Positions 1 to 13,019 of a DNA stretch of 64,000 nucleotides are shown in pieces. The DNA is from Sphagnum compactum (Eukaryota; Bryophyta; Sphagnopsida; Sphagnales). Within the stretch, counting starts at the first letter, position 1, and the number at the start of each line of letters is the position of its first letter. A model generated the notes under the pieces. It did no database searches and was not told the origin of the DNA. It saw nothing but the letters and a program-made list of their open reading frames with translations. Where the stretch lies: the NCBI GenBank assembly GCA_965153455.1, contig OZ234501.1, positions 10,044,001 through 10,108,000 of the forward strand, written 5' to 3'. A program made the translations under genes and the position numbers.

Positions 1-219
1 CTTTTAAATTGAAAAATGACATCAGCTTCTATTAATGTTAATGTTGATGTAAATTTGTGAGGATTTTTAAGTGATCGAACATTTATTAGTCAATGATTAC
101 AATAATGACATTTGAAAAAATAACAACCATGTCCATTTGAACATTTTATGAATTTCCTAGGGACTTGTAGGGAGTTTTAAATTGTCCAAAAATGAGCCAC
201 CATAGCTTGCATTTACCTT

Positions 220-440
220 GTAGGATGGTAGGTGGGAACTAGGAGGTAGGTAGGTATGTAGGTAATTAGTAGGTTGGTGGATAAGAATGTAGGATGGTAA
301 GTGGGAAATATAAGGTAGGTAGGTAGGTAGGTATGTAGGATGGTAAATGGGAAGTAGGAAGGAAATAAGTATGTAGGTTTGTAAGATGGTAGGTGGGTAG
401 GTATGTAAATAAGTAAGTTGGTATGTAGGTAGGTCTAAGC
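220..440. repeat. GGTA/GTAG tetranucleotide microsatellite
   Basis: Imperfect runs of ggta/gtag fill this stretch, broken by taagtgggaa-type spacers. It is a degenerate tetranucleotide microsatellite with no coding potential. Shorter runs of the same motif occur near 18530-18610 and 55320-55340. Confidence 0.8.
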
Positions 441-469
441 TATTACCTAGTTTAATTAGTAGCTATCTT

Positions 470-790
470 GACCAATTTGGTAACATAAAATGTCCCATTT
501 GACTAGAACACCATTGTCCATCTTGACTAAGGATGTCATTTTGATTTGTTCAACTTGACTAAATGACCCAGTTGACTAAAAACCATTGGTCATTTTGACC
601 AAGGTGTTCATTTTTTATCCAATTTGATTAGATGTTGAATTTGACATATTTTTAAATACTCACTTTAGTCAAATTTACTAATAAAAAATACACATGTCAT
701 TCAAGCCCCATACCTATAGTCAAAATGTACACATCCATTAGTAAAAAAAATTTGTTAGTCAACTTGGACCTTGGTAGAAGTGAAGTTTAA
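470..790. repeat. TTGACTAA-rich repeat cluster
   Basis: At least eight variants of ttgacta / ttgacca / agtcaa lie in about 300 bp, on both strands. Similar clusters lie at about 51790-51975 and 53280-53480. Dense short subterminal repeats are typical of CACTA-type transposons, but no matching terminal inverted repeats are visible here, so the class is inference. Confidence 0.4.
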
Positions 791-3700
791 TCCCTGCAAA
801 ATTATTTCACACTACTACAACAACATAGTTGCACTACAATATGCACACATTCACAATTACGCCTTAGTCCTAACCACACTTCACTTTGCAGTTCATTAAA
901 ACACCATATTCATGGTTATTTCATATAACCAAAAGCTGTAGTTCAAAATACAATGTAGAAAAATCCCAAGACAAAACTACAATTCAGTACATTACATTTT
1001 TGATACTCTAGAATATTCACACAACAATATGGACATGGAAAATCACTATAGAAGTCTGTACTTCTTGGTTTTACCATTAAAAAAAGTCCATTCGAATTAC
1101 AACAAAATTCCATGTTCTGTGGAAATGAAATCAAACAACAAAATAAAATCTATGGTTTATTCAAAAACATAATTTGTGGTTTTCTACTACCAAGTACCTA
1201 GAGTTCTCCTTACTTCCTCAAAACTTTGTGTTACCAAAAACAATCCTCCTCTTCTTCCCCAAATCTTCCTTCTTTGAACAATCCCAAGTCACATCATCAT
1301 GATTCAAAACCAATAAGAATTCAAAATTCAAAACTATAATGCTTCATGAGCAGTCCCTGTCCTAAATGCCATGTTCATCCAAATCATGTAATCATCCGAT
1401 GCCCTTAACAGACCTTTTGAAAACCCGTGAATTATAATAATGATATAAATAACACCTATGCAAATCTTTGGTAATTGTATTGGCCAAAATAAAATTATAC
1501 AATATAGGCAACTAAGATGCAGACATGTGGATAGAAGCTAAAAACATGTCCACATTATGAAATATCTTATTTTTGTGGTGACGACATTGACCCAACCTTC
1601 TACATATTCAAAATGATTTGTAACATAGTGCCCTATAAAAAACATTTACGAAATTTTTAATGATGAAGTGGCATAACGACCAATTTGTTAGCTTTCACAT
1701 AGTATTTGTTTTACTTCTTTCTAAATATTATGAAATGCATTCTAAAATTAATAAGAAGCACCATGTTTCTAAAACTTTGAATTGCAAATGTAGTTTTCCC
1801 CCAATTAATGACTGTAAAATACAAGTTATGTGGATCCCACTAATTAATGTTACCTCTTTCCCAATTATGGCTTCCATTTTGCCATCAACTTGAACATTTT
1901 AAAATATTAAACCATTAAAATATATAATTCTTTTCGAATCACTCTAACAAACCAACACCGTTATATCATTATCATGATGCCTTTTGACATTTTTGTCTCT
2001 CCCTAACACCTTTTTGCATGTTCCATGTTGTTTGTTAATTAAATTTCATAACTCATCCTTTTTAATGTCCCATAACCCATAAGTTTGGTACTATTGTACA
2101 ATTAGTTATCTTTGGTAATCAGCTAAAGCACGTTGGTTCCTACATCAATAGTTTTGGTGCTATTTTATTCATAGTAGCATGCATTTTCTTGGTAATTACA
2201 TAGTCCTTGGTAAGTTATAGAAAAATGGATATAAGACAACTTAATGCTCCAATTAGGGAATTTATTTTCACTAAAAGGCATAATGTAATAATGCAAGGTT
2301 GTAATGTTTTTGTAATTTTCACCATTTTCAAGTTTTTATAGCTATGCCAAACATGAGTGGTGAAATTTGCAAAAATAACGGGTTTGATTTGATTGCATAA
2401 TCATGTTGAAATTTGGGGCATATAATTGAAGCAAATGGTGAAGTTTTTTTAATAGTAAGACTATAACAAGTAATTTTGGTTAAATAAGTTTGGTTCAATA
2501 ACAAATTTTATCAATTATTAACCATTGATATATATTTAAAGGGCCTAATATTCCATTTTGGTAATATCTTGACAGTTGATCAAGAATCTAAAGTTCTTTT
2601 GATTGCTATGTGCAATAAAAATATGCTTATGACATTTTAAGTGGTACTCTTTAGCATGCAAACACCACCCAAACTTCATATGTTCTAGTCCTAAATGCCA
2701 TAGTGTAGTTTTAAAAACCTTGCCATTACAAAGACACTCCATGTCATTTTGTAATGTTAATGTAATTTTGAAGCCCTGCAAGTCAAGGCTTCAAAATGGC
2801 AAACCAAAATTCTGATTGGAATTTAACCCATACATATCAAAATCAAAATATTCTTATGATGAAATTAGTTTAAAAAGTCACCTACTTTCAAACAAATGGA
2901 TTTCCATCAATGGATTTAGTGTCAAATGTGAGTTGTAAAGGTTGTAATCACAATATAATAACCCATATAAAATGTAACAATTGATTATTTTTACATATTT
3001 TTAAATCATAAAATTTAAGTTTAAATCAAGTTAATGTTGAAAACGTTTAGTGTATTTATACAAGAATGTTTCTAATATATTGTGGGAACATTTAAGTTTG
3101 GATTGAATCTAAGAACTTTGAAATACTAAAAGCACTTTGAAAACAATGTAACCAATGGTTTTGTTACTTAATGGACTTCTAAAATGATTTGCAATGATTT
3201 GAAGATGACATATTTATAGAAAATGTTTTAAACATATATTTACATAATTAAATATAAAGTGGCTTTTTTTTAATCAATTATTTTTGCTCAACTTGTGTTT
3301 CATGACTTCAAATTTTTTTTGGAATAATCAATCCAATTTTGCCCTGTCATCTTGCTTAGCTAAACCATTGTTTTTAAGCTTGAGGTAGGAAAGAGTTGGG
3401 CATATTCTAACTACACCCCAAAATCACTTTTTCATAGATAATAACAAGTACAATTTCATGTAATAAAATCATTGACAATTAGTCAAAAGGCTTTAAACCA
3501 CAATTGAGTCACTTATGTTATTGTAAAAAGTACATTCGTTCAAAATAAAAACTACATTTTTATAATTAATTTGGAGATAAATTTTATTTAAAAAATAGAA
3601 ATTCAAGCACCCAAAACATCTTGATTTTGACCTGTAGAAAAAAAAGGATGTAAAAATAAATTTTAAAAAATAAATAAATCATTTATAAATAGATCTAGAT

Positions 3701-5363
3701 ATCAATTTCCAAAAATAAAATATTTATAAGTAAAAAAGGGCATGTTGTACCATTTATTGCATTAATAATTAGGTAACAATTTATGATACCCTCTAGAGTC
3801 CAAACACAAGGGTACCTAGAAAACATAAAAAGTTGTTGAAATAAGAAATTAGGGCAAGCAACTCTCCAATGGACAATGTCCATATAATGAAAGCAAGAGC
3901 ATTTGGCAATGAAAATTGGGATTATGGTGGAGCTTTGATGGGCATCATGAGAGGTGGGTGGTAAGCCAAAAGCTTTAACAAACATGTAGAGTACACATGG
4001 GCAATAGGGGGAAAATTAAAACAAATCATGGACACCATTTGGACATGTTGTCAGGATATATGTGTCATTGACATCATATTATTACGCTTATGAGTTCACG
4101 TGACAATTGCTCCTAATGGAACCATAGTTCAAGTTATAATTGAAAGGTTTCAAAGTTGAACCATGAATGAACTAGATATTATTAGGTATAACCACTTTTT
4201 AACCTACTTTTTCCCAAGGCCTCTCCAACATTCAAACAAGCATAAATTATAATAAGATTGTGTTGGAAGCCTAGCCCTCATATTGTGGAACATGCACCTG
4301 CAAAATGTTTCAATGGAAGCAAGCATACTAGAATTGCACGCAAGTTTTCAATGCACAAATTTAAACCTATTAAACTACCAAAAAAACTTCAATACAAGAG
4401 CATAATGTGTCTGTTAAATTTGCAATTTAAGGAGCAAGTAAAGGTTGGAGGAGGAGGGAGAGAAAGAAGATGAATCAAGTCTCCGAATTCACAACTTAGA
4501 GATTACCATATGTTAACATTAGAATGGTGGGATTGAATGGTGGATAAAACCCAAGTACATACTACTTTGTTCCATGTTTATGTTTTTTTGGATATATGGT
4601 TCAAGTGATCATTTAAACAATTTAACTAATTGCAAGCGTGAACCACACTTTCGAGTGCAATTTGAAGGACATTGGATATGTAGTTAGGAAGGCACTTAGC
4701 AAGTTGGAGTTAATTAACCTCAACAAAGTTTTGAGGTCTAATTAGCTTAGTCAAGATTGGATCCCATACATAATCGGGCATGTTGCAAACATGAAGGGAG
4801 CTTTTTGGAGATTAAAAATTGACAAGGAATAAATTATAAGGAAATGAGACATGAGATGATGAAGGATATAATGGGAAGAAAGGCTTATTAGTGTTTGACA
4901 ACAACAAACCTTTGACATTCATTACACGTAAGTTGAAGTCAGCTTCAACAATCTATGTTTATCCACCTTACTAACCCAAATGTGTAATTGGGATCTTCAA
5001 AAGTTCAATTATAATATTATATCAATATTTTGACATTTGTGTTTTTGAAGTGCTTGGTTTATTATCCAGAAAGATTCAAACATGATTTTAAAAAAATGAA
5101 AATTATCAAAATTTTCATTTTCATTTCAACATGGCATTTACTGTGATTGTTGACCTTGTTTCTTATAAACAAACCACATGTAATGTGTTTTCATAAGTGA
5201 CACAAATGATCAAATTATAAATATTTAAAGCTCATGAACTAAGATAAGTGTTTGAATGTAAAGCTAGTAGATGGAATAATTTGGTTTTTGGTTTGCTTGT
5301 TAACAGAATTGTTGGGAGCAAGGTGCACAGTGCAATCTGCAATCAAGTCTTTTGAGTCCAAAA
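791..5363. other. AT-rich intergenic DNA, no gene recognised
   Basis: Reading frames are short (under 100 codons), have AT-driven composition and resemble no family I know. A stretch near 4690-4900 reads as a protein-like but stop-broken segment in one forward frame and may be an old mobile-element remnant. Nothing else can be supported. Confidence 0.5.
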
Positions 5364-7066
5364 ATGTTCAGGAACACATTCCAACATCGTTTTATCTCAA
5401 TTTTGTATAGCATTGGGTAAGTGTAATAATATTTTAATTTTGATTTCTGGGCCGCAAATGTTTGGATTGTGAAGGAAATGCCATGCTTTCACTAGCTATG
5501 AACTTTTGTGACTACCATGCATGCAAACAAGTTTTATGTATTGTGTTCAATATTCATGATGCCTAGTGTAGGAAATGTTTGATCTCCCTCGAGTATGAAG
5601 GTAATTTTATAATGTCATGAAAGTAGGTGGACTGGATCTAAATACTAAAATAATAAGACAGACCACCCAAACCCAACATACATTTTGAAATGAAATGCAC
5701 AATTGCGAAGAATGATTTGTAATCTTTGTGAAATTAGGGTTCATACTGGTTGCTTCAACTAACAAATTAAAAAGTTTGAAACACATGGCTTTAGACTTTT
5801 GAGCTTGTTTCACTCAGTATTCATACGAATATTGTTTGCATGTGCGTGTAAGGAGCAAGCCTTTGAAGATATGGGACAAGGAAGGTACTCTATTTTTTGC
5901 CCTTTAATTGACAATATTGGCAAATTTACACTTGTAGACAAAATTATGCATACATTACTTTGTGCAAAATTAGCAAATTTCCCAATTAGTTTTCTTTGCA
6001 GCTTAATTTACATGTTCATATTATTCAAGGGTGAAGTGAAAGGCTGGCTGATGGTGCATATATCTTTGGGGTGATTCATCAAAGCAGTAAGAAATGGACA
6101 CATCAAGAGGGTTACAGATGAAGACATACAATCAAGTGTGTTGGAAATTATGGGCGTAAATGTCAACACTAGCTATGTTACATGTCCAACTAATCGTAGG
6201 CATGTGTTGGCAATCAAATTGCCATTTTTGGTGATGATAATTAAAAACATGAAAAAGTTTTTCAGCTTTGAAGTTGAGGTCTTGGATGACAAGAATATGC
6301 GCCGTCGATTTCGAGCCTCTAACTACCAGGTTTGAATCAAATGCATGCTATTTTAACAATTTGTTATTGTGGCAACCATGCAAAGTTTTTAAATTTAACA
6401 TGTTGTTTATGCCAATTTTGCCATTGATCACACCCACCAATATTTATTTTCTACAAGCTAGCCAAAGTTGTAAATTTGAGAGTACTGATAATAACTAAGC
6501 ATATATTGGAGTTTGATTCCCAATAGATTTCATAAGTTTGCACCTTCTAACATTTTTTTAAACATGGTTTTTGTTGTCCATGAATTCATTGCAATTGGAT
6601 AATTGCTTCTCTCTATAAGAGTTGTATGTTTACTACACATGTTGTGTGTCATGGTGATCAATTTGTTGGCAGTCAACAACACGAGTGAACCCATTCATTT
6701 GCACCATGCCAATGAAGTTGGATGATGGTTGGAACCAAATCCAATTCAACCTTTCAGATTTTACAAGGAGGGCATATGGGACCAATTATGTTGAAACATT
6801 GCGCATGCAAGTGCATGCCAATTGTCGAGTTCGTAGGATCTATTTCTCAGACCGGCTCTATGGTGAGGATGAATTGCCTGGGGAGTTTAAACTTTTCTTA
6901 CCACTTCAGGTATGTTCCAAAACCCAAAGGTAAAATTTTCATAACAAAACTAGTTGTTGAAAATGATACCTTAGTTGAAAAGTTTGTTACATGTTCCATT
7001 CATATTTCAATGATAATAATATAAAACATGTGCATTTGTATGATGGTATATGTGCAGAAAAGCTGA
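5364..7066 (+). CDS. CFAP20: CFAP20/BUG22 family protein (cilia- and flagella-associated protein 20), 5 exons, 190 aa
   Basis: Exons are 5364-5416, 5853-5884, 6088-6329, 6673-6909 and 7058-7066. All introns are GT-AG and codon phase carries across each junction. The product starts [18 protein letters not shown], continues [10 protein letters not shown], then has the family blocks [64 protein letters not shown] and [20 protein letters not shown], and ends LPLQKS. CFAP20/BUG22 is a highly conserved protein of about 190 residues in axonemes and basal bodies; it acts on tubulin modification and cilium structure and also occurs in plants without cilia. The full length and intact motifs suggest a working gene. 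The 9-nt last exon (K, S, stop) is the least certain part. Its AT-rich introns match the surrounding DNA. Confidence 0.93.
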
Positions 7067-8640
7067 ATTGGCCTTGCTTGGATCACATCATCATGTTGTT
7101 TTGTGAACACAATATTTGCCTCAATGGAATTGGCCGACCATCAACATTAACAACATTTTGGTTGGTCATCGATATAACATAAACCATATTCATTGCCAAA
7201 GGTTGAGCTCTATAGAATCATTCTAAAGATTTCTATTGTCTTGCAATATTATCCATTCCAAAGATTGAAGTCTTGGGTTAATTTATGAAAGAAAAAGGTA
7301 TTTGTATAATATTTGTGACACATGATTTACATCATGAAGAAATGCAAAGGTACCAAGCATAAATTGGTTTGATCATTACAAAAATTTATAATCAAGACAC
7401 CACAAACTCCAATCTTACACTATTGGTATTATTAGTATTTGATTTCCTTGCACCACAAATTCCAAGCTTACACTATTGGTATCAGTATTTGATTTCCTTT
7501 CACCACATATTTGTTCAAGATTGGTTGTCCTAATTTCCTGAAATTTAAATACAACACACTACATGACTACACCCAAACGAATTTTAAAAAAGTTTCTGAA
7601 CATCTTTGTATTGTTAAATAATTTTTGGTAGTCAAAGAACAATTTGTTGATTGGCCTTAGTACCTATAGAGCATTTTGGTGATGGAATCTCATTGGGATA
7701 CATATGCAAATTATTGGAATTTAATAGGCTTCAAAAATCCTGACAAATACAATTTTCAAACATTCATTCACCCAAATTTCCCAACCTTTTTCTAACCATT
7801 TGCATGCGAAAGAATAAGTTCCAAAGATGCAATTGAAGTGTTGGTCATGTGGGCTTGTGTGGCTGGTTTTTGCCCTTGCCATTTATCAACAACAACATTA
7901 AAACAATAAACTGCCATAACATGGAGTGCACAATCACACTTGGGAATAGAAAGCTCATTTCTTTCCTCAATAAAATACCCCCCAAAGCATCACACAGTTA
8001 GGTATTTCACAAAGTTAGGTGTATGTGGGGAAGCTGATAGCTACCATGAATTTTGATTTTGGGAATTATTTTTGTTGCATCAACATTGTCTTTCTCCCCC
8101 ATAAAGCACTCCAAGAAATTTCCTTGTTATTGCCATGAATATCCTTCCTAGGAAAGAAGAGTGATCTTACACCTATTATCTACACCTATTATCTAGGAGT
8201 GTGAAGGACAATAGGCCTATAAGTCGACATAAGATCCCTCCCATTCCTAGATATATAGTAGGTGTAAGATCCCTCCTACTCCTACAGGTCTCATGATCTA
8301 TATGGGTTTAGAGTTACAACAAAGTTGGCCTCATGCTTTGTGGTGCACATACTTAAGGGCCACATGTGGGGGGGACATTTCCACAATGCACGGCCAGACT
8401 TGGCTACCACCTTGTCCTGAGGGAGGTGAGAATGTGTACCATAAACTACATTCCTTCACACACAGGTGAGGGTGATTTGTAGGTTTAGGGATAAGACCAT
8501 GCATTTAGGGTTTTGTCATGCACGGCTATTGTGATGACAAAGATTGTGGCTAAACCTTCAGCACAAAAATTCTGTTAAGATGATCATGACACACAAACAG
8601 CAGCAAAGTGGAGACAAAGGCCATGGCACATGAATCTCGT
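7067..8640. other. Intergenic, AT-rich; no gene seen
   Basis: No reading frame with recognisable similarity. A pair of sequences of the type taagatccctccnantcct at about 8228-8290 belongs to a dispersed repeat also seen near 56740-56850. Confidence 0.5.
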
Positions 8641-8644
8641 TGAC

Positions 8645-8834
8645 CAAGTCCTAACCGGTGTTGGGTACGTACCATGGTGGAACCCTGGTATATAGATTGA
8701 TATTGGTCCTGGTATCCAAAGAACCACCTTGACGGGTATGACTTGAGGCAATGCCAGCCTCCTATCAATACCTGCCTGGTAGGGACTTGAAAATAATACC
8801 AGTTTAATATCAGAGCTATCTCAATTGCAATGCC

Positions 8835-8885
<51 letters not shown>

Positions 8886-9003
8886 CGCCACATACCAGCC
8901 AAAAATACAACCTTGGAACCTAATACCAGGACCAAGCTGGTATGAAGCTTTAAAAATTTCCAATCCCAGTACCTGATGATATGTTCAAAAGTTGATACCC
9001 GCC
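8645..9003. repeat. Dispersed GGTATC/GATACC-rich repeat with a central TA microsatellite
   Basis: Many copies of ggtat, ataccag and tacccgcc flank a (TA)n run at about 8836-8882. The right end contains gttcaaaagttgatacccgc, which recurs exactly at about 23078-23097 beside another ggtatcaggctggtacgat-type stretch. The two loci are therefore copies of one dispersed element. A 137-codon frame on the minus strand here is only the microsatellite read through. Confidence 0.6.
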
Positions 9004-9525
9004 CAACATTGGCATTAACATGTGTTAAGATTCACCCTTTACAGCTCTCTCATATGAAGCTGAAGTTGGAATTTGGAGGATCATAGTGGGTTCTTTTGGC
9101 TTGTCTCTCAATGGGACAAGTGAACTGAAATGTCAAGTTTGTTACATGCACTTCTTGACCATTTGAGCAATTTTTTTCCCAACTTTGCAGTGTCACAACC
9201 AGACAATCAGTGCAAATGACAATCAGTGCATTTGCGGCTTTTGTTTTTGGGCAACATGTATTACTCACTCTAAGTATAATCAAATAAGATATGCTTGCCA
9301 TTGATGTTGGAATCACAAGCAGCCCTTTTTTTTAATGTTTTACCTGAACTTTTGGAAATTTTTGTTGGAAATTCAATGATTTCTTGAATTTTTTTGCTAG
9401 AATTTGAAAAAAAAATCCAATTTTTGTTTTTAAACCTCCAGATTTCTATTCATGGTTCAAATAAATAATGAAATATATGTATGAGGATATTTAGTTCTGT
9501 CCCCTTAAATATTTTGTTAATATCC

Positions 9526-9590
9526 AAATTTGGCTAAATCAACTTATGGATGATTGCCAACTTGGCTACATTGCAAAATTGAAATAACAA
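9526..9590 (+). repeat. Dispersed 65-bp repeat, copy 1
   Basis: Starts aaatttggctaaatc and runs through tggatgattgccaacttggc to tacattgcaaaattgaaata. The same ordered blocks recur at 29135-29205 and 33766-33833. This is a conserved terminus or whole unit of a small repeat family. Confidence 0.65.
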
Positions 9591-12400
9591 ACATTGATCA
9601 CAAGTGAGTTTCTCAGATTATGCAATATCAAAATGAAATTGCCTTGCAATCAAATACAAAATCCCAAAAATAGGATATTGAAGGGATTCATCATCATAAA
9701 AGATTTTTGGAACATATTATGCCCATTTTGAAGGTTCCTAAATTGCAAAAAAAAATCCAAGATGACCTTGTTCTCAGAATTAATTATGTCCTTGTCATTG
9801 TCCATAATTTAACATAATTGTCAAATATCTTTTTTAGTGATGATAATTTAACATAATCTTCAATGTTTAGAACTGTAATGGTTCAAAATCCTTTACAAAT
9901 ACGAAGGGGTGCACCCTTATAACTTTGCAAAGTGCATCCATAGGCTCACCCTCAGGCACTCCTATTAGCTTACTTTGCTTACTTTGCAAAGTAATAAGGA
10001 GCTTGCCCATTTCTCAATACATTTTGGGACTTGCATTTGGACACAAAGGTGCCATGAATGTAGACACCTCATCGCAAGGCTCTAACAAAACATAGAGCCT
10101 TGGCATAATGTTTGTATGGGGTTAATGCAATGATTCTTAGTTTGGTACCCAAATTCTCCACCATCCCACCTAAATTGTCTTCCATATGCTTGTGCATTGC
10201 CCTACATCGCAATTTTTTGAACAAACTTTAATTATTGTAACTTATACCTTAAGTTGTTATAAACTATTATAGGCTATAATTAGAAGTTATTTTACCTTAA
10301 GGTATCTTAGCTTAGTATAGGTTATTTTATTTTAAGGTAATATATGTTATTTCAAGTTATATTTCAAGCTATTCAAGGTCATTTTATCTTATGTTAATAT
10401 GAGTTATTTTATCCTAAAGTATAATCATTTAAAATAACGTAAAATAACAGTTGGTGGTTGGAGATGTTAAGATGGTAAATTGTTAAATTGTTGTCCTATA
10501 AATATTTGCTTTAACACCTCTAATTGCCAACAATAAATTTTGTTCAATTTTGTTTTTAGATCTCAGAATTAGATCTGAAAAAATCATGCTAGGTTTGTAA
10601 CTAATTAATATTTTACATGACCTATTTTTGTTTATGTGAAACAAGGTAGAGAAGTTTGGAAAGGTTGAATGTTATGTATTATGATTCCATGAAAAAGTAT
10701 GGTAAATATATGGATTTTGTATCATTTCCAAATAGACACACACATTTGGTCTTTGATTCAACATTTTTGTAAATTTTAAAAATAACTATTGTTGATTATT
10801 GTGGAATGCGACATTTTATTGAAATGGTTGGGGTAGTCTTTTGGGTCCTTCTTAGCATTATCTTGAAGTTTTCAAAAGAGGCATATTTTGAATGGTTGTT
10901 CAATAGGTTAAGCATAGTGTGAAATGTTGTGGAATTTTCATCTTAACTTTTTTGAAAGTTTCAAATTTAATATTATAGAGTCTACATGTTTTTATACATA
11001 ATACATGTTTATTATAGAATTGCAATGCGTTGAGGAAAGCTTTTAATGTTTGGGGCTTGCTTAATTTTGTCCTTGGAAGTTGTTTAGATCTTTACTATAA
11101 TGTTAAAATTTGTAGCCATGTGGTTTCATGCAAGTTTTTGTTTTATACCTCTTCATTTAAATCTGAAACCTATCATTTGATGTACATATAATGCAAACAA
11201 GTTTTTTTTTTTTTTTTTTTTGTATTGTGAACCTCAGTCCTAAATCTAAACCTTAACTTTTTATTAATACCCCAACTTTAAACCATAACTTTGAAACCTA
11301 AACTTCAAACCCAAACCTAATCTTAAAATTAAACCCTAGTTTTTTTTTAATACTAAAAAAGTATAACAAAATCCAAGCCTAAATACTGAGACCTAAACCT
11401 CAAACCCAAAACCCTACCTTTCATTATATATAATGCTAGTTTTCATATAGATGTTGTATGCCTATTTGTTTTTGGAGTGTCTCTTGCATATTGTTGTTTA
11501 GTTTATAGAATTTTTTATAATTTTGTGAGTGGTTTCCAAATTTTCATCTTTTTTTCCAAAGTGAAGTAACTTTTTGCATTCCTTTTATTTGGATTATGGA
11601 AATTTGGGATGTTTTGTTCTTGGTTTTTAACCCTTTGGTTTTTTTGCTTTTTGGTTTTAATTTTTTAAATCTTTTTTTTATCTTTAAAAAAAATTGCTTG
11701 TGGTTTGTGAAAAATGTTGAAATTACTATTTTTTAAAAACTTTTAGTATGTACATTTTGTTATTTTTTGTTTTGTGGTTTAATTTTCACTTGTGTACATT
11801 TTGTAACAACTTTTGTTTAGTTGTTTGTGGTGCAAGTTGGTTATGGTCTATCTATTTGTACATGCTTGCTTTTATTTTTACTTTGTACATATAAATTTTT
11901 TTTGTTTTATGTTTTACATTCTAGTCAATGGCAAAGATTGTTGCTAGCATAAACATTAAAAGGACAACACAGGTTTTTGTCTTGGGTGTAATTGATATAC
12001 AATAGAAAATGTTGAATGGATGTTTCGAAGGTTATATAGTAAGTCAATACATGGATCATATGATGTTGTATGTAATAGGTACAAGTTTAAACACTATGAT
12101 TTTACAAATGAAGTTGGATTCATGTGACCATTACCCTTACTATAGGGCTTTTTTTGTTACCACTTTTTCACTCCATCTCAATGTTGGTTCATCATTCAAA
12201 TTGTACAAAAATTTGGTGTGACATTGCAAAATCAATTTGAAAATGTGATTGATAATTTGTGTTGAGGTTTGGGACAACTATAATGATTGAATAAATTGAT
12301 CCATTTTTGGTTTTTTTTCATTTTTTTCCTATTGACTCAATCCAATTTTTTCTCTAATGACAAGATCTACAACAACTTGGAAAAATTGAGCTTGTCATTA
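9591..12400. other. Intergenic with degenerate TTATAGGTTATT-type repeats
   Basis: Between about 10230 and 10450 there are many variants of ttataggttattttattttaa, the same degenerate unit that fills 53540-54330. A poly-T run lies at about 11204-11221. A run of ccctaaa/aaccta-like words near 11230-11420 resembles scrambled telomere-type sequence but is not a regular array. No gene recognised. Confidence 0.5.
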
Positions 12401-12435
12401 CTAGCATACATGGGAAGTCTTCAAAGAACTTCATT

Positions 12436-13019
12436 TTGGTTGTTGTTGATGGCTTAGGACCTAATGACACACAACCATTTACTTTTTTTCCAAAATTCTA
12501 CTTGCAATATGTTCAATTCATTGAGACTTACAAAACTAGAAGACCTATAACTCTTTTAGTTAAGAATGTTAACAATTCATTATTTGGTGAGTATAAACTT
12601 TTGACAAATTTCTCGCCCATTTTCATGATCCCTATCCCTCATGGTGATGATGATGGATGCTACATGTGACAAAATTGGCAAAAGTCCACAATAAATGCAC
12701 TGATGGTCAATTTTGAGGTTTGTTTATTTAGTTGCTTTTCTTTGGTTTGTTTTGTTTATGGTACAAAAATTGTGCTTTGTAATTTTTTTGATGAATTCTT
12801 TTTGTGTAGGTTGTTGGCAAGTTGGCAATTTTGGTAGGACCTACTTGTTTTGAGAATGTGTGTGGACATTGTCACCTCCCATCTATGACACTCAAGATTG
12901 ATGGCCACTATTGTTACAATTGCAAAAACATAGTTGTAGTTGAAAACCAACTTTGGATTTCATACAAAATCAAGCAAAACATTAATGATGAGTTTGATTT
13001 TATTCTTTTTGTCTCTTAA
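12436..13019 (+). pseudogene. Possible RPA1-like OB-fold/zinc-ribbon remnant
   Basis: The clearest segment is 12807-13019, read as VVGKLAILVGPTCFENVCGH, later GHYCYNCKN, then YKIKQNINDEFDFILFVS. The order CxnCxxC...C-x2-C followed by a Y-K-I, I-N-D, I-L-F-V strand series is how the C-terminal zinc-ribbon OB domain of replication protein A large-subunit proteins ends. A tttttgtgtag acceptor-like site precedes it. An upstream frame (12436-12669) is open but not recognised. No complete DNA-binding OB domains could be assembled, so this is a fragment or pseudogene. Plant Helitrons often carry RPA-like genes, and the helicase relic 3 kb downstream makes that origin possible. Confidence 0.33.

Noticed and set aside
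8550-8963. 137-codon minus-strand frame
   Set aside because: It reads through the (TA)n microsatellite as alternating Y/I and through a dispersed repeat; no family similarity.
9050-9316. Minus-strand frame with an OB-fold-like stretch (VVTLQSWEKNCSNGQEVHVT)
   Set aside because: Only one short exon-sized segment; no neighbouring exons or splice-consistent partners could be found, so similarity to OB-fold proteins is too weak.
11230-11420. Telomere-like array from CCTAAA words
   Set aside because: The words are irregular and interrupted; no run of regular seven-base repeats.
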